This document shows positions 1 through 9,942 of a stretch of DNA of 64,000 nucleotides, in pieces. Position 1 is the first letter of the stretch. The number at the start of each line of letters is the position of its first letter. Source of the stretch: Adiantum capillus-veneris (Eukaryota; Streptophyta; Polypodiopsida; Polypodiales; Pteridaceae). Under the pieces are notes generated by a model. It was not told the origin of the DNA and did not search any database. It saw nothing but the letters and a program-made list of their open reading frames with translations. Both the position numbers and the translations under genes were made by a program. The stretch spans positions 1 to 64,000 of the forward strand of contig JABFUD020000355.1 of the NCBI GenBank assembly GCA_014529385.2, in the 5' to 3' direction.

Positions 1-407
1 CAGAGTAAGAAAATGGTTCCCCTTGTCATTCCGGAGGTAATGACGCAAACACATTTTCAGGTCCCAAAATAGCAGTTCTCTAAATTTTAGGAGATGCTGC
101 CATTGTATCTTTCTAGGTCATCCGACCCCCTTTGTACACTGCACCCACACCCAAAACTGAAATGTAGCCTCTGTAGCAAAGGATTCCACTTTGGCTAGTC
201 AATGACCCCACTTTGGCTAACCATAGTCTTTGTCCAACCTTAGTGCTTCTCTTGCCCCCAGGCCTGAACTCCCTCTGGACAGTTCCACACTAGCTATGCA
301 ATGCACGGCAGTTAGATTTCCCGAGGGTGTTTCCAAAAAGTGAAAGTAAATAGATAATAAGAAAGAAATCAACAAAAAGGATAGATAGTAGTCACACGTT
401 GGTGACA
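1..407 (-). mobile_element. Solo LTR, family A (partial, window edge)
   Basis: This is the 5' part, in minus orientation, of the LTR seen whole at 58172-59638. On the minus strand it starts TGTCACCAACG at 407. It is followed by GCTAT (408-412), the target duplication seen on both sides of the full copies. It interrupts a gypsy RNase H coding sequence. The rest lies outside the window. Confidence 0.8.
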
Positions 408-905
408 GCTATACAGATCCGATATCCAGTCTATGACAGGGAGTTTCTAGCCATTGTCCATGCATATCATACATGGAAACAGTACCGTTTGGGAGCTGAC
501 TCTGTTGTCAAGACGGATCATCAATCACTGCAATATATTTTCACACAGCCAGTAATGAATCCTCGACAAGGACGCTGGGTGAATTTTTAGCAAATTTCCA
601 CATGATCATTGAATATGTTTCAAGACTTCAGTATTCAATACTAGATGCACTCAGTAGAATGCCCCAAGCTACGAATATGGCGAGATCTACAATTGTTTTT
701 GATATTCTTGATTGTTTAAAAGATGAATCTTTGACTCATCGAGATTTTGTTGAAGTTTTTCGAGTACTTTGAACAACAACTCCCACACATGCAGAAATGA
801 ACTTGTTTGCAACATATACAATAGAAGATGATGTATTGTATTATGAAGATAGAATTTGCGTACCACACAATTTGCGCCCAAAATTACAAATAAATCTTCT
901 GTAAT
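408..905 (+). pseudogene. Ty3/gypsy RNase H and start of integrase (remnant)
   Basis: The translation carries the gypsy RNase H block YPVYDREFLAIVHA, then TDHQSLQYIFTQ and the RWVEFLANF tether. After a stop at about 771 it continues with an integrase N-terminal lead (DDVLYYEDRICVP). In this copy a missing G near 579 breaks the frame after 63 codons; the copies at 55470-55844 and 59630-60004 stay open for 124 codons. The upstream half of RNase H is split off by the solo LTR. At about 905 the sequence joins an RT fragment in the opposite orientation. It would have degraded the RNA strand of the replication hybrid. Confidence 0.85.
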
Positions 906-1625
906 AAGAACAAAGTCCCAAGAAGCTACGGACAACATGCACAGTCTTTAAAGCTGGCCATGCCTTGATTTCTTTAACCTTAGCAGGATTTATCTGGACA
1001 CAATCCTTGACACTTTATACCCTAGAAAGTGGATCTTTTCTAGGATGAATTCACTTTTCTTTGCATTGGTGAGCAACCTGTTATTATGTAACTCTTTGAA
1101 CACAATGGTCAAGTGATGCCTATGCTCCTCTTCATTCTTCGAATAGACTATCATGTCATCGAAGAATGTGTCAACAGATTTTTGATGTGGACGGGAAATT
1201 CTATTCATTATCCTATTGAACATAGCAGGGGCATTTGTAAGACCAAAGGGCATCACTAAAAACTCATATAGACCAAATGTCGTTCTAAATGCAGTCTTGT
1301 GCACATCCTCTACCACCCTCTAAGTGATCAAGAATATCATCATTCGTTGGAATAGGAAATTTGTTCTTGATGGTATTCTTATTCAACGCACGGTAATCAA
1401 TACACATGTGCCAAGAGTCATCTTTCTTCTGCACTAAGAGCATTGGAGAGCAAAAGGGTGAAGCGCTAGGTTGAATCAATCCTTTTTCTAGCAGCTCCTT
1501 TACTTGGCTTATAATCTCTTTCTGCTGGGCTGCACTAACCCTGCACCGAGGTCTATTTGGTGGGCTACAACCTGGCACCAAATCTATCGCATGATCCTTA
1601 GGCCTCTCCAGCAGTAAAACTGAGA
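905..1625 (-). pseudogene. Ty3/gypsy reverse transcriptase remnant
   Basis: Two overlapping frames (1285-1581 and 990-1316) give the RT N-terminal region (KGLIQPSASPFCSP, CIDYRALNKNT) and the palm (TTFGLYEFLVMPFGLTNAP, then FFDDMIVYSK with the Asp pair at about 1155-1160). A deletion after DDILDHLEGG removes about 30 codons, including the first catalytic Asp motif, and shifts the frame. A further stop lies near FLGYKVSR. The sequence runs on into [13 protein letters not shown] and stops at the inverted junction near 905. It cannot encode an active polymerase. Confidence 0.88.
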
Positions 1626-1734
1626 TGGTAATAAAAACAGTCGTTGAACTCTCGCAAAAGAGCTGACCTTTCTCTATTTAATGACGATAAATTTGATTGA
1701 CAATTATTTGAAACATGACGTGCAAAAATCAAAT

Positions 1735-2157
1735 ACACAAACAATTTTTAATTACAAAAGTGATAGTAGAAGCTGATACAATGGCCACTCTAGTCTTTGT
1801 ACAATTATTTTTGAGCCCTTTAGGCAGCCCACAACAATATTTTTCTATCTGCTCTATTAATGACACAAATCTATAGGAAGTTACTGGAAGTAGCGCTTTA
1901 CAAAACTTTCGATTGTACTCCACTAAAGTTTTGTAATTAGCCGCATTGAGTTGGTGCCAATCTGTGATAACATCAAAACTCATTTGATAGCCATGTAGAT
2001 GCGAAAATCTGTTTGAAAGAAACCCATGCGGCATGTGCTTGCCCTTGCATTAATAAAGTTGTCCACCTTGAACGCGCATTTCCTTTTAAGAAAGTGGCAA
2101 CTCTTTGAAACTTTCGAAGCAATTGTAAAAATTCCCCTCTGCATATGCAATATCTAA
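1735..2157 (-). pseudogene. Ty3/gypsy gag remnant
   Basis: The minus-strand translation includes WTTLLMQGQAHAAW, DVITDWHQLNAANYK, EYNRKFCKALLPVTSY and EQIEKYCCGLPKGL. This is the conserved capsid stretch also present, better preserved, at 6183-6580. A one-base frame change lies near 2034. The gag is followed within about 110 bp by RT (from 1625), so nucleocapsid and protease have been deleted between them. Confidence 0.8.
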
Positions 2158-2177
2158 TTGTTGGAGGAAGGAAAGAG

Positions 2178-3510
2178 TGTCACAAGGTTGTGACAACCAC
2201 TAACATTAGTTGTTGGTTTCTTTCCCTTGATTTTATTTGATTTTTGAGACGCTCTTTTGAAGTCACAATTGGTTGGACATTGTATGGCCAGTGTGAAACG
2301 GCCAATGGTCGAGAGTTTCACACCCGCAGCAGCCGTAAAGACCAGGTCGCCATGAGTTGGACGGGTCAATCGGCACTGAAATTTGAGCAGTAAAAGGGTA
2401 TCTAGGCTCAATTCAAAGTCATTTAAGCCCCACGCGACACTTATAAGTTGGTGGGTACTAGGAATTTAACTTAAAAGGTACTAGGAATTTAAGGGCATAA
2501 GGGACACGTGGGAGCTCCATACGGATTTTCCAGACTCAGCGGCAAGAGAGGCACCCAAAATTGAGAGTGGAGGCTGATCTTGCACAAAAGTGACTACATT
2601 GTGTGTGTGAGTAGTGGGTTGATCACAGCTTTAATGGAAAGCTTGCCTTCTCCGTTGTCTCATGTAGCGCAATGACTTGCTCTCGCACATCTCTCCCCCC
2701 TTTGCGCATATAGTAATGCCCCTGTAGTTGGGGTTCTCAGTTGACCATGGACAATTCTGGGGTTTTTATGCGCGTTTGCTAAGGCAAGAGCCTTTTGAAC
2801 CGGTACTGGATTAGCTAATTGCTAATCCCCCATAGGTAGGCACAATTCCAATACGAAGGATTGCGAGAATGGAGAGTTTTCTCGGGTGAAAACTCGTCCG
2901 ATTCAAAGGGGAATTGTCCCATTGCGTGCGGGAGCACTTGAGACACGCGTAGACATGTTCGCTCCGCTCAAAACGATCTAAAACAGAAAATTACAGCTTG
3001 CTTTGTTTTTTTGCAGGCTTAGGGTTTAGCACCTAAATTGCAAGAAATCACCAGGGGAGCCTCAAAAAGCCTTGGGATGCGTATACAGGGTTTTAGGCAC
3101 CTGACAGTGACAAAATAGGGGATTACAGCATGCTGAAATTGACATGCATCTCATCGGAAAGCGTCCAAAATGCAAGGGAAAGTGTCCTTGACGTGTATTT
3201 TTGACCTACAGGGGTTTTGCTCCATTATGATGGCGAAATTGGGTAAAAAATTTGCAATTACAGCCATGGACAGGTTTGGACAGCTTGGTGAAAGCATTCG
3301 GATAGTCTATTTGCAATAAGAATAGAGAAATACCGAAAGGGCGCCAGTCTTTGGGGCCTACAGGGTGTCGGTGTCTGCTTGGAAGCACTCTAGCTGCCAA
3401 GCCGTGTTTTTGTTTGAAGTGAAGTTCCTCTGTGTCGTAAAGTTTAACAGTGGAAAGATCGGGTGAAAGCTAAAGTCTACTGCCCTATAGTGAGTCTACG
3501 GGCCGGTTTA
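2178..3510 (+). mobile_element. Gypsy-type LTR (family A), putative 5' LTR
   Basis: It starts TGTCACAAGGTTGTGAC and ends GGCCGGTTTA. Directly after the end comes TGGTTCCGTCGCCAGG, placed like a primer-binding site, then gag at 3613. Its U3 resembles the solo LTR at 55836-57309 (TTTCTTTC and TGGCCAGTGTG stretches). It carries the family hallmark GAAATACCGAAAGGGCGCC at 3327-3345, one G shorter here than in the other copies. About 1333 bp. No matching 3' LTR or target duplication was found. Confidence 0.75.
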
Positions 3511-3530
3511 TGGTTCCGTCGCCAGGACCG
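3511..3530 (+). promoter_or_regulatory. Putative primer-binding site
   Basis: TGGTTCCGTCGCCAGG starts immediately after the LTR end. TGG is the usual complement of a tRNA CCA end. The matching tRNA species was not identified by eye. Confidence 0.5.
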
Positions 3531-3612
3531 AATCACTTGTTCCTTAAGAAGTGGATTTGTCTTCGAGTCCCAACTAACTCCGCAACATGCGAGTGCTTCC
3601 TGCCGTGCTGAG

Positions 3613-4172
3613 ATGCCGATTCCACAGGCTTTGCCAGTTCAACCAACCACCTTTCAGAGTCCAAATGTTACATTAAATGGACAGGGAACCGTTTTCCAGG
3701 CTATGCAACAGGTTCTTCCACCACCCATGGTACATCCTGGGTATATGCCAGGAACAGTCTTTGGGGGTATGCAAGGCATGATGCCAAACCCCATGTATGG
3801 TAATATTGGCATGCAACAAGGGTTTCAGTGTAATCACAGCCAGTTTGGGGTGCCACAAGGAAACTTTGGCATGGCTGTTTTTTCGACCGGCAGACAACTA
3901 TGGCACGAGTGACTCAGAATGTCAATGGCCAAGGGGCGCCGATGATCCCTATTACAGTGCCCATGTTGCAGACACTTCTCTATAATAATTTGGGAGCACT
4001 GGAAAAGCCAATACCATACAAAGAAGGTGGTGCAACTGTGAAGTTTGATACTTTGAGCGGATTTGAGGACAAGACGAAGGCTCTTACTTTCCTCCAGTAG
4101 TTTGATAGTGTCTATGCAGGGGGGAATTTTAGAGAGGCCTCCAAGGTTAGGAAATCTACCATTTTCTTGAAA
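3613..4172 (+). pseudogene. Ty3/gypsy gag, 5' part (interrupted)
   Basis: The ATG at 3613 opens a Met/Gly/Pro/Gln-rich N-terminus (GGMQGMMPNPMYGNIGMQQG), then MARVTQNVNGQ, IPITVPMLQTLLYNNLG and FDTLSGFEDKTKALTFLQ. A TAG stop lies at 4098-4100, followed in frame by FDSVYAGGNF. In this copy a missing G near 3880 shifts the frame, while the other two copies have an extra T near the 3745 equivalent, so no copy is fully open. The gene is split at 4177 by a 2-kb LTR and resumes at 6183. Confidence 0.82.
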
Positions 4173-4352
4173 GGTAATGTTGCTAAATTGGCTTTATCTT
4201 ACAGAAAAATAATTCTAAATGAATTATTGGATTTATAAGTGAGAGGGTTTTCTCGCTTGGAACACCAAGGAAAAATAATTCTAAATGAATGATTGGAATT
4301 TTAAGTGAGAGGGTTTTTCTCACTGGAGACATCCGAGTACAGAGTATTCCTA

Positions 4353-4630
4353 GTGCGTCATTCAAAGTAATGACGGGAGCACTGAGAACGGGATATATGT
4401 AAGGCCACCAAGAACGGGTACTTCTGATGCGTCACATCGGATGGGTGACAGGGAGCATCGGAAAGAAGTATCCGACCATCCGGGAACGGACATCTCTGAT
4501 GCGTCATAGGATGGGTGACATAGAGCATCGTGAAGGAGATTGTACCGTAAGTTCGGTAGGAAAGGACTAGGTGATGGGTATTCCTGATGCGTCACAAGGT
4601 GGGTGACGGGTGCATCGGAAAGGGAATATC
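4353..4630 (+). repeat. Degenerate TGCGTCA repeat array in family B LTR
   Basis: Units of about 62-88 bp each begin with TGCGTCA or GATGCGTCA and share GGATGGGTGAC and GAGCATCG words. The array is repeated at about 18016-18290. TGACGCA on the other strand resembles the TGACG core bound by plant bZIP factors; enhancer function is inference. Confidence 0.65.
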
Positions 4631-5115
4631 CATAGTCAGGAGGAAATTCCGAACTGTGTTAGAATTGTGCACAAGGAAAAGCAAGCACTTGAATGAAGAT
4701 GGGTTCAGAGGAAACTTTGAGGAAAAACACATGCTTTCTGAGAAAGCGGGATTGCCTTTCGGGAAAGCAGATGCTTTCTCGCGAGAGAAGTCTATGTCTG
4801 ATTGCAACTGTGCATGTGATTGCATCCAGGGACGCCTGGGAAGTACTGTGAAAGCATTGTTTTTAACTTATAAGGTTTTATTGAGTTTTTGGACAGATTC
4901 AGACCATTTTTAAAGGTGACCGACTGCCCACTGCCCACTTAATAAGTGGGCAGCCATCTGATAAATAAGGCAACAAATCAGCCAGTGTTTTCTCTCTCTT
5001 TTTTTCTGTCAGAGCAGCGAAAAAAAAAAAACGAAAAATTTTTTTTGAAAAAAAAAAAAAAAAAAAACGGCCGCGATCTCTATGCGAGCAGCTATTTGTG
5101 CTCGTGGCTAGGAGT

Positions 5116-5123
5116 TATAAAAG
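5116..5123 (+). promoter_or_regulatory. TATA box of family B LTR
   Basis: TATAAAAG within GGAGTTATAAAAGCATCAC. The same context occurs at about 18757 in copy 2, as expected for the LTR promoter. Confidence 0.6.
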
Positions 5124-6182
5124 CATCACATGCCCTTACTCAGAGGGGAGGACCAATCTTTGCAAGGAGGAGATGCTGCTGCAGATTTCAGCTGTAAAGA
5201 ATACGTTGCCGTGATGCCCATGGCTGCCCCAAGTGTACCAGATGTCGCCAAGACCCAGTGTGCGAGTTCCCTCGCGAAGAAGTGCCTACGAAGCATGTTT
5301 CCATCGCGACAAGTTGTTGTTTTTCTCTGTTTTCAGCCCATAAACGTCGTAGACGGGGCTGATTTACGAGAAGGAACCCGAGAACACACCTCTTTTGTGT
5401 GTAGGATTGGAAGAGAGGATTTTCTATGTAGAGATCTCTTCCGAGGAATTGCTTTTCGAGAACCGAGTTGCGTTTTGAGCGTCGAGACTTTGAAGGTAAC
5501 GATTTTCATGCTATGATCTTTGAGTATTTGATTGCAGGTGTACTTCCTCTTTGTGAGGGAGTAGGAGCAGAGGAAGGCATGAGCCTCTGCAGGAGAAAAG
5601 CGCTCTGAGGAACTAGAGCCAGATCAGCCCAAGGGTTTCGTACCCGAGTTTGGGAAGTAGATCCACGGATCGGAGAGAAGTAGTCTCTTAAGTTGTGATC
5701 CGGAAGTTGGGATTCCCAAGTAAGGACTTCGTGTCCGGGAAAGCAGAGTTGTTCTGCGGGAAGAGGACTCTGGAAAGAGAGTTGGAAACGAGTTGCAGGG
5801 ATGCCATGCCCTAAGTCTAGACGGTGAGATCCAGAGGCGAAAACCTTGATTCTCGAGGAATTGGAATAAGGAAGGGAAGTTCCTTGGAATAGGGTTTTGC
5901 CCTAGGAATCGGAAGCTGAGGCTTCGGGAACCATCAAGTCTTATTCTAGAACGAACGTGGTAATACGTTCGGTTCAAGTGCTTGTATAGACTTCTCCTCA
6001 GTAATAAAGATACTATTACGGGGGGGGACCAACCCATCTTCTGGTCCCGAGTGTGTTCGATCTTCTCACTCTCTATCTCTCTCTCTATTTATTTCTCTCT
6101 ATATCGTCTGGCTTCAGTAATAAGTGATAAATCCTATTTATCCGAATGTATTTTATATTGTTATACGCTCTCGTTTGTGACG

Positions 6183-6710
6183 GGTAATGCGTGTACATGG
6201 TGGACGACACTGTTGATGCAAGGACAGGCACTGACCACATGGTTTTACTCCAAGAGGTGTTTGCATCTGCGTGGCTGTCGAATGAATCCGAGGCCGATGT
6301 CATGACAGATTGGCACCAACTCACTACGGTTGCTTGCAAGAGCCTAGAGGAGTACAATCAGAGGTTCTGTAAAGCGTTGCTCTCAGTAACCTCCTACGGG
6401 TTTGTGCCACTGACAGAACAGATTGAGAAGTATTGTTGTGGGCTGCCTAAAGGGCTTCGAAACTATTGTACAAAGAACAAAATGGCTACCCTTACCCAGC
6501 TTATGGAAGTTGCCAACAGTGGTCATGCCTTGTTGAAGGGAGAGGACAGTGGGTTCCGAGGCAACGTCAGAGAGAGTTAGCCCAAGAAAAATTCAGCAAA
6601 GAAGCCCTTCACAAAAGCGGCTCCTGAAGCGTCACAGGGGTCAGAAAACGCAGATAAAGCCAAGGACTCAACCGAGACGTTGGTAAGGATGAAAGAGAAA
6701 CACACCCGAC
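6183..6710 (+). pseudogene. Ty3/gypsy gag, 3' part
   Basis: It resumes after the family B LTR with TWWTTLLMQGQALTTW. Then, from 6236, come EVFASAWLSNESEADVMTDW, EEYNQRFCKALLSVTSYGF and EQIEKYCCGLPKGLRNYCTK. A TAG at 6578-6580 precedes a Lys/Ala-rich basic tail (KKNSAKKPFTKAAPEASQ), the usual linker to nucleocapsid. Similarity is lost after about 6710. The inverted copy (49658-50047) differs by one substitution (Val to Gly near 6242). Confidence 0.82.
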
Positions 6711-7256
6711 ATAACACCCAGCGCACAAACAATTGCCTCTCTATAGCCCAGAATATACACAGCACCCCAATCCACCAGAGTTTACCTTCAAAACTCGACA
6801 CAATCCACAAGCAAACCACCGTCTGTACACATACCAATGCACGAACGTTTTACACAATCATTGATAGCATACCACACCAATTCTGCCCGTTTAGAACAAT
6901 CTCACAATGCACACCTCTCTCTCTTTCTCTCTCTCACACACACAGAGGCCCGGGGAGGCACACACATCTCTCACACACCGGCGCCAAGCACTTGGAGCAG
7001 AGCAAAGACGAGAAGGGGGAAAGGGGAAGAAACGACACAGAATTTGGCAATGATTTTCTTCGATTATGACACAAAACTATCTACAACAACACCATGAAAC
7101 CTGCTACCATCGGCTCTGTCAGCATGAGCACAATGAGTGCAAAAAAAACACTTCGGCAGTCTTCTTCCTCGCGGAGTTCTCCTCGCTGAGAACCCTCCTG
7201 CTCTCCAAAAACACCTCCTCCGAGAGCTCCTCGTTGAGCCTCCTGCAAACGCTCCC
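6711..7256. other. Unassigned retroelement-like sequence
   Basis: No gene recognised. It holds a CT-rich stretch (6920-6945), a purine-rich stretch (7005-7030) and an A-run (7140-7148). With 8512-9318 it forms one continuous block split by the LTR at 7262-8506. Short frames here exist in several overlapping phases and show no family motif. Confidence 0.5.
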
Positions 7257-7677
7257 TCGAGTGTCACAAGACGGGCACCACGTGCCAATAGAAAAGAACA
7301 GACTGAACACGCTTTAGCACTTTAATAACAACTGAACTGAAAGAGAGAGAGACGGCACACGACATGAAGTGGCGGAATTCCACCCAGAGAGTATTGGCCC
7401 CAAACCTTGGCGCCCCTTTCGGTATTTCTTTATATTGCATCAACATAGTACAAGCCGGTACTCCCGACTCTGCACCTTCGCCAGGAAGCATGCCAGAGAA
7501 TGAGCCCTAACCTCATATTTAAAGGCCCTCGGCCTAAAAAGCAATTACAGTGAAAAGCCTTTAAAACTCAAAAGCTTCTGGTCCAAAAGCAAAGCCAAAA
7601 AGCTACCAACGTAAATCATGGAAATCCGTACAACCTGCCATGTCATCAACCAGCGCAAAACGCGGAAATCTCCCTGT

Positions 7678-7800
7678 TGCCCTTAGGGTTAGGGTTAGGG
7701 TTTTTGTAGTTTTAGGGTTTTCGGTAGCAAAATTAGGGTTTGCAGGTTTTAGGGTTAGGGTTTTCTAGAATTAGGTTTTCAGCAGTTAGGGTTTCTGCTC
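7678..7800 (+). repeat. Telomere-like TTAGGG block 1
   Basis: Three consecutive TTAGGG units are followed by scattered TTTTAGGG, TTTAGGG and TTAGGGTTT words. It is part of the duplicated LTR segment, so it is best read as LTR sequence rather than an old chromosome end. Confidence 0.7.
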
Positions 7801-8277
7801 TCGGGCAGCCATGTCATCACTTTGTGACAGTTTAGGCCCCTCGGCCACATCTGTAACCATCACAAGACAGGCACCACGTGCCAATAGAAAAGAACAGACT
7901 GAACACGCTTTTAGCACTTCAATAACAACTGAACTGAAACAGAGAGAGACGACAGGCGACATGGAGTGGCGGAATTCCACCCCAAAGAGTATTGGCTCCA
8001 AACCTTGGCGCCCCTTTCGGTATTTCTTTATATTGCATCAACATAGTACAAACCGGTACTCCAGACTCAGCACCTTCACCAGGAAGCATGCCAGAGAATG
8101 AGCCCTAACCTCATATTTAAAGGCCCTTGGCCTAAAAAGCAATTACAATGAAAAGCCTTCAAAACTCAAAAGCTTTTGGTCCAAAAGCAAAGCCAAAAAG
8201 CTGCTAGCGTAAATCACGGAAATCCGTACAGCCTGCCACGTCATCAGCCTGCGCAAAACGCGGAAATCTCCTTGCTA

Positions 8278-8402
8278 CCCTTAGGGTTAGGGTTAGGGTT
8301 AGGGTTTCTGTAGTTTTAGGGTTTTTGGCAGCAAAATTAGGGTTTGCAGGTTTTAGGGTTAGGGTTTTTCTAGATTTAGGGTTTCAGCAGTTAGGGTTTC
8401 TG
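8278..8402 (+). repeat. Telomere-like TTAGGG block 2
   Basis: Four consecutive TTAGGG units, then the same scattered variants as block 1. It is the second unit of the 596-bp duplication. Confidence 0.7.
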
Positions 8403-8511
8403 CTCTCGGGCAGCCACGTCATCACTTTGTGACAGTTTAAGCCCCTTGGCCACATCTGTAAGTTGGCTCCAATCTTTAGGCTTTGACACGTCAGCAGTTT
8501 GTCACATCGAG

Positions 8512-9318
8512 CTCTGCTGAGAACTCCCTCTTCCTCTTCAAAAACCGAGTCCCCACAAAACTGCCAAAAAACTGGCCCATATAGGTCATGTACAACCTCT
8601 TCTATTTTTAGTATAAACTCCCTCTTTTAGCTTTGCTTTTCCTGCATGTGAGGCGCCTCTTGAATGCTTGGATGCCAAGACATGTGGGAGAGTCCCCTTG
8701 GTTGTCATGGCGCCATGAAAAGGGTGGGACTCCCCCCTTGCTCTCAAAAAAGATTTGCACCCAATCGGGCCGAGGGATTGAGTGCCTGCACCATGCCACA
8801 TCATTACTACCCCCATACGACGCCGAGCGGCACTATGGGTCGCACCGACTCCTGACGGCGACAGAGCCGCCCGCGCGCACGCCCGCAGCTCTCGACACAG
8901 AAATCCACCATAGCTTCACTTCCTTGTGATGCCAACGTTTAGCCCATGCTTTAGGTTATGTACCCCTTCTCTTTTGCCGTGTACTGCTCACGTGGGATAT
9001 GGCTAGAGCCACGTGGCATTCCTGGAAGCATTGGCCCTCAAAGGCTCCCCAAAACCACCAAAAAATTCCACAAAGTTATCACATAATTGCCCATGCTTCA
9101 GTGCCCTACAATCTCCTGCTCAGTTACCTGATGGCCAAGCCACGTGAGTACCACCCCGTTTTGATTGCACCGAGCTCGTTGATCGAGCCGTCCAAAATCA
9201 CAAAAATTCACTTGATACCATCTTGTCGGCAACTGTTGCCGACTTCAAACGTAAGTATCTTGATAATCCGATGCCCGATTGAAGAGCTGTAGACTCCCAT
9301 GGCCTTCAGTTGCCGCAT
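8512..9318. other. Unassigned sequence with GC-rich patch
   Basis: It continues the block interrupted at 7262. It includes a pyrimidine-rich start and a GC-rich patch at about 8815-8900 (CCGCCCGCGCGCACGCCCGC). Overlapping frames of up to 98 codons occur on both strands with no recognisable domain. Confidence 0.5.
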
Positions 9319-9475
9319 TGTAAGGTGCAGCAGAAGTGAATGTTGATATTGATCAAGATGAGTGCTCCGAACTGTGCTCAAGGGTTTCTTTTACTTACGG
9401 AAGGGAGAGCCTTTTGTTCCCTTAGAGAGAGATTGCAATGATCACAAACAAAGTGAATGCTATTGTGAATGAAGG

Positions 9476-9564
<89 letters not shown>

Positions 9565-9895
9565 AGACGACACCAGACGGTTCTTAAACCCTCCTCCAAG
9601 GACCCCCCTCTCGATGGCGAGAGGTCTATGCTATAGATTGCACAAATCTGGTACAATGGTCTAGATGCAATGCACTTGCCGACGATGGCGAGACGACAAT
9701 GATGACGATGATGAGGACGGGCTGAAAACTGAAAACGCTAGGGCTGAAATGCTGAAATCTGCAAACTGCTGACTTTCTGTTGAATACTGACACTATGTCG
9801 GTGAGGATGGCGATGGCGACGATGCGACGACAATGCGCTGAAAACGCATATGCTGAAGCCTGCGGACAGCGGGCTGAATCTGAAAATGTTGGCTG
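9319..9895 (-). mobile_element. Truncated family C LTR with GA tract
   Basis: It starts TGTAAGGTGCAGCAGAAG, the inverted 3' end of the family C LTR (compare CACCTTACA at 21470-21478). It shares TGAGTGCTCCGAACTGTGCTCAAGG, split by a GA expansion, and the CCTCCTCC and GGCGAGAGG words. The 5' half of the LTR is missing. The sequence passes directly into gag coding near 9896. Confidence 0.78.
9480..9562. repeat. (GA)n microsatellite, about 41 units
   Basis: An uninterrupted AG run inside the truncated family C LTR. The inverted copy is the CT run at about 46671-46755. Confidence 0.95.
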
Positions 9896-9942
9896 ACTCG
9901 ACGGTACTCGATCTAGTGGATCTCAACAAGGTGGAAGCGATT
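9896..9942 (+). pseudogene. Gypsy gag fragment upstream of solo LTR
   Basis: It translates to a segment ending VLDLVDLNKVEAI, matching VLDPIDLNKAVAIALAQEMK of the gag at 22219-22975. The frame resumes after the solo LTR at 11148 as ALAQEMKHN. Confidence 0.75.

Larger units (their letters stand above)
4178..6182 (+). mobile_element. Solo LTR, family B, copy 1 (2005 bp), TSD GGTAA
   Basis: It starts TGTTGCTAAATTGGC and ends GTTTGTGACG. GGTAA is present on both sides (4173-4177 and 6183-6187), and the gag translation continues across if the block is removed. It contains a TATA-like TATAAAAG at 5116-5123, A-runs at 5020-5067, and four degenerate units starting GATGCGTCA-like at 4353, 4436, 4498 and 4586. 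The second copy at 17840-19830 is strongly similar throughout. No internal retrotransposon genes are present, so it is a solo LTR left by LTR-LTR recombination. Confidence 0.9.
7265..8456. repeat. Tandem duplication, about 596-bp period
   Basis: CACAAGAC followed by GCACCACGTGCCAATAG starts at 7265 and again at 7861. The two units stay collinear with scattered substitutions to about 8456. They share CATATTTAAAGGCCC, AATCCGTACA and GTCATCACTTTGTGACAG landmarks. Confidence 0.9.
7262..8506 (-). mobile_element. Solo LTR (family A subtype) with internal tandem duplication, TSD TCGAG
   Basis: TCGAG occurs at 7257-7261 and 8507-8511. The element, read on the minus strand, starts TGTGACAAACTGC and ends CTTGTGACA. 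A segment of about 596 bp (7265-7860) is repeated in tandem at 7861-8456. Each copy has GGCACCACGTGCC, the hallmark GGCGCCCCTTTCGGTATTTC (7409-7428 and 8007-8026) and a telomere-like TTAGGG block. Minus-strand CTTTAAATATGAGG could be a TATA region. The duplication lies inside the LTR, so it occurred within the element. Confidence 0.88.

Noticed and set aside
4353-4630. CRISPR-like array
   Set aside because: Units are degenerate, unequal in length, have no constant spacer design and lie in a plant LTR.
5624-6037. Minus-strand frame of 137 codons in the family B LTR
   Set aside because: It lies wholly inside a solo LTR, and copy 2 shows it with frame differences. LTR shadow.
7678-8402. Interstitial telomere marking an old chromosome fusion
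   Set aside because: The TTAGGG blocks lie inside both units of an LTR tandem duplication bounded by a target-site duplication, so they came with the element.
9378-9656. Ser-Leu repeat protein
   Set aside because: It is the translation of the GA/CT microsatellite.
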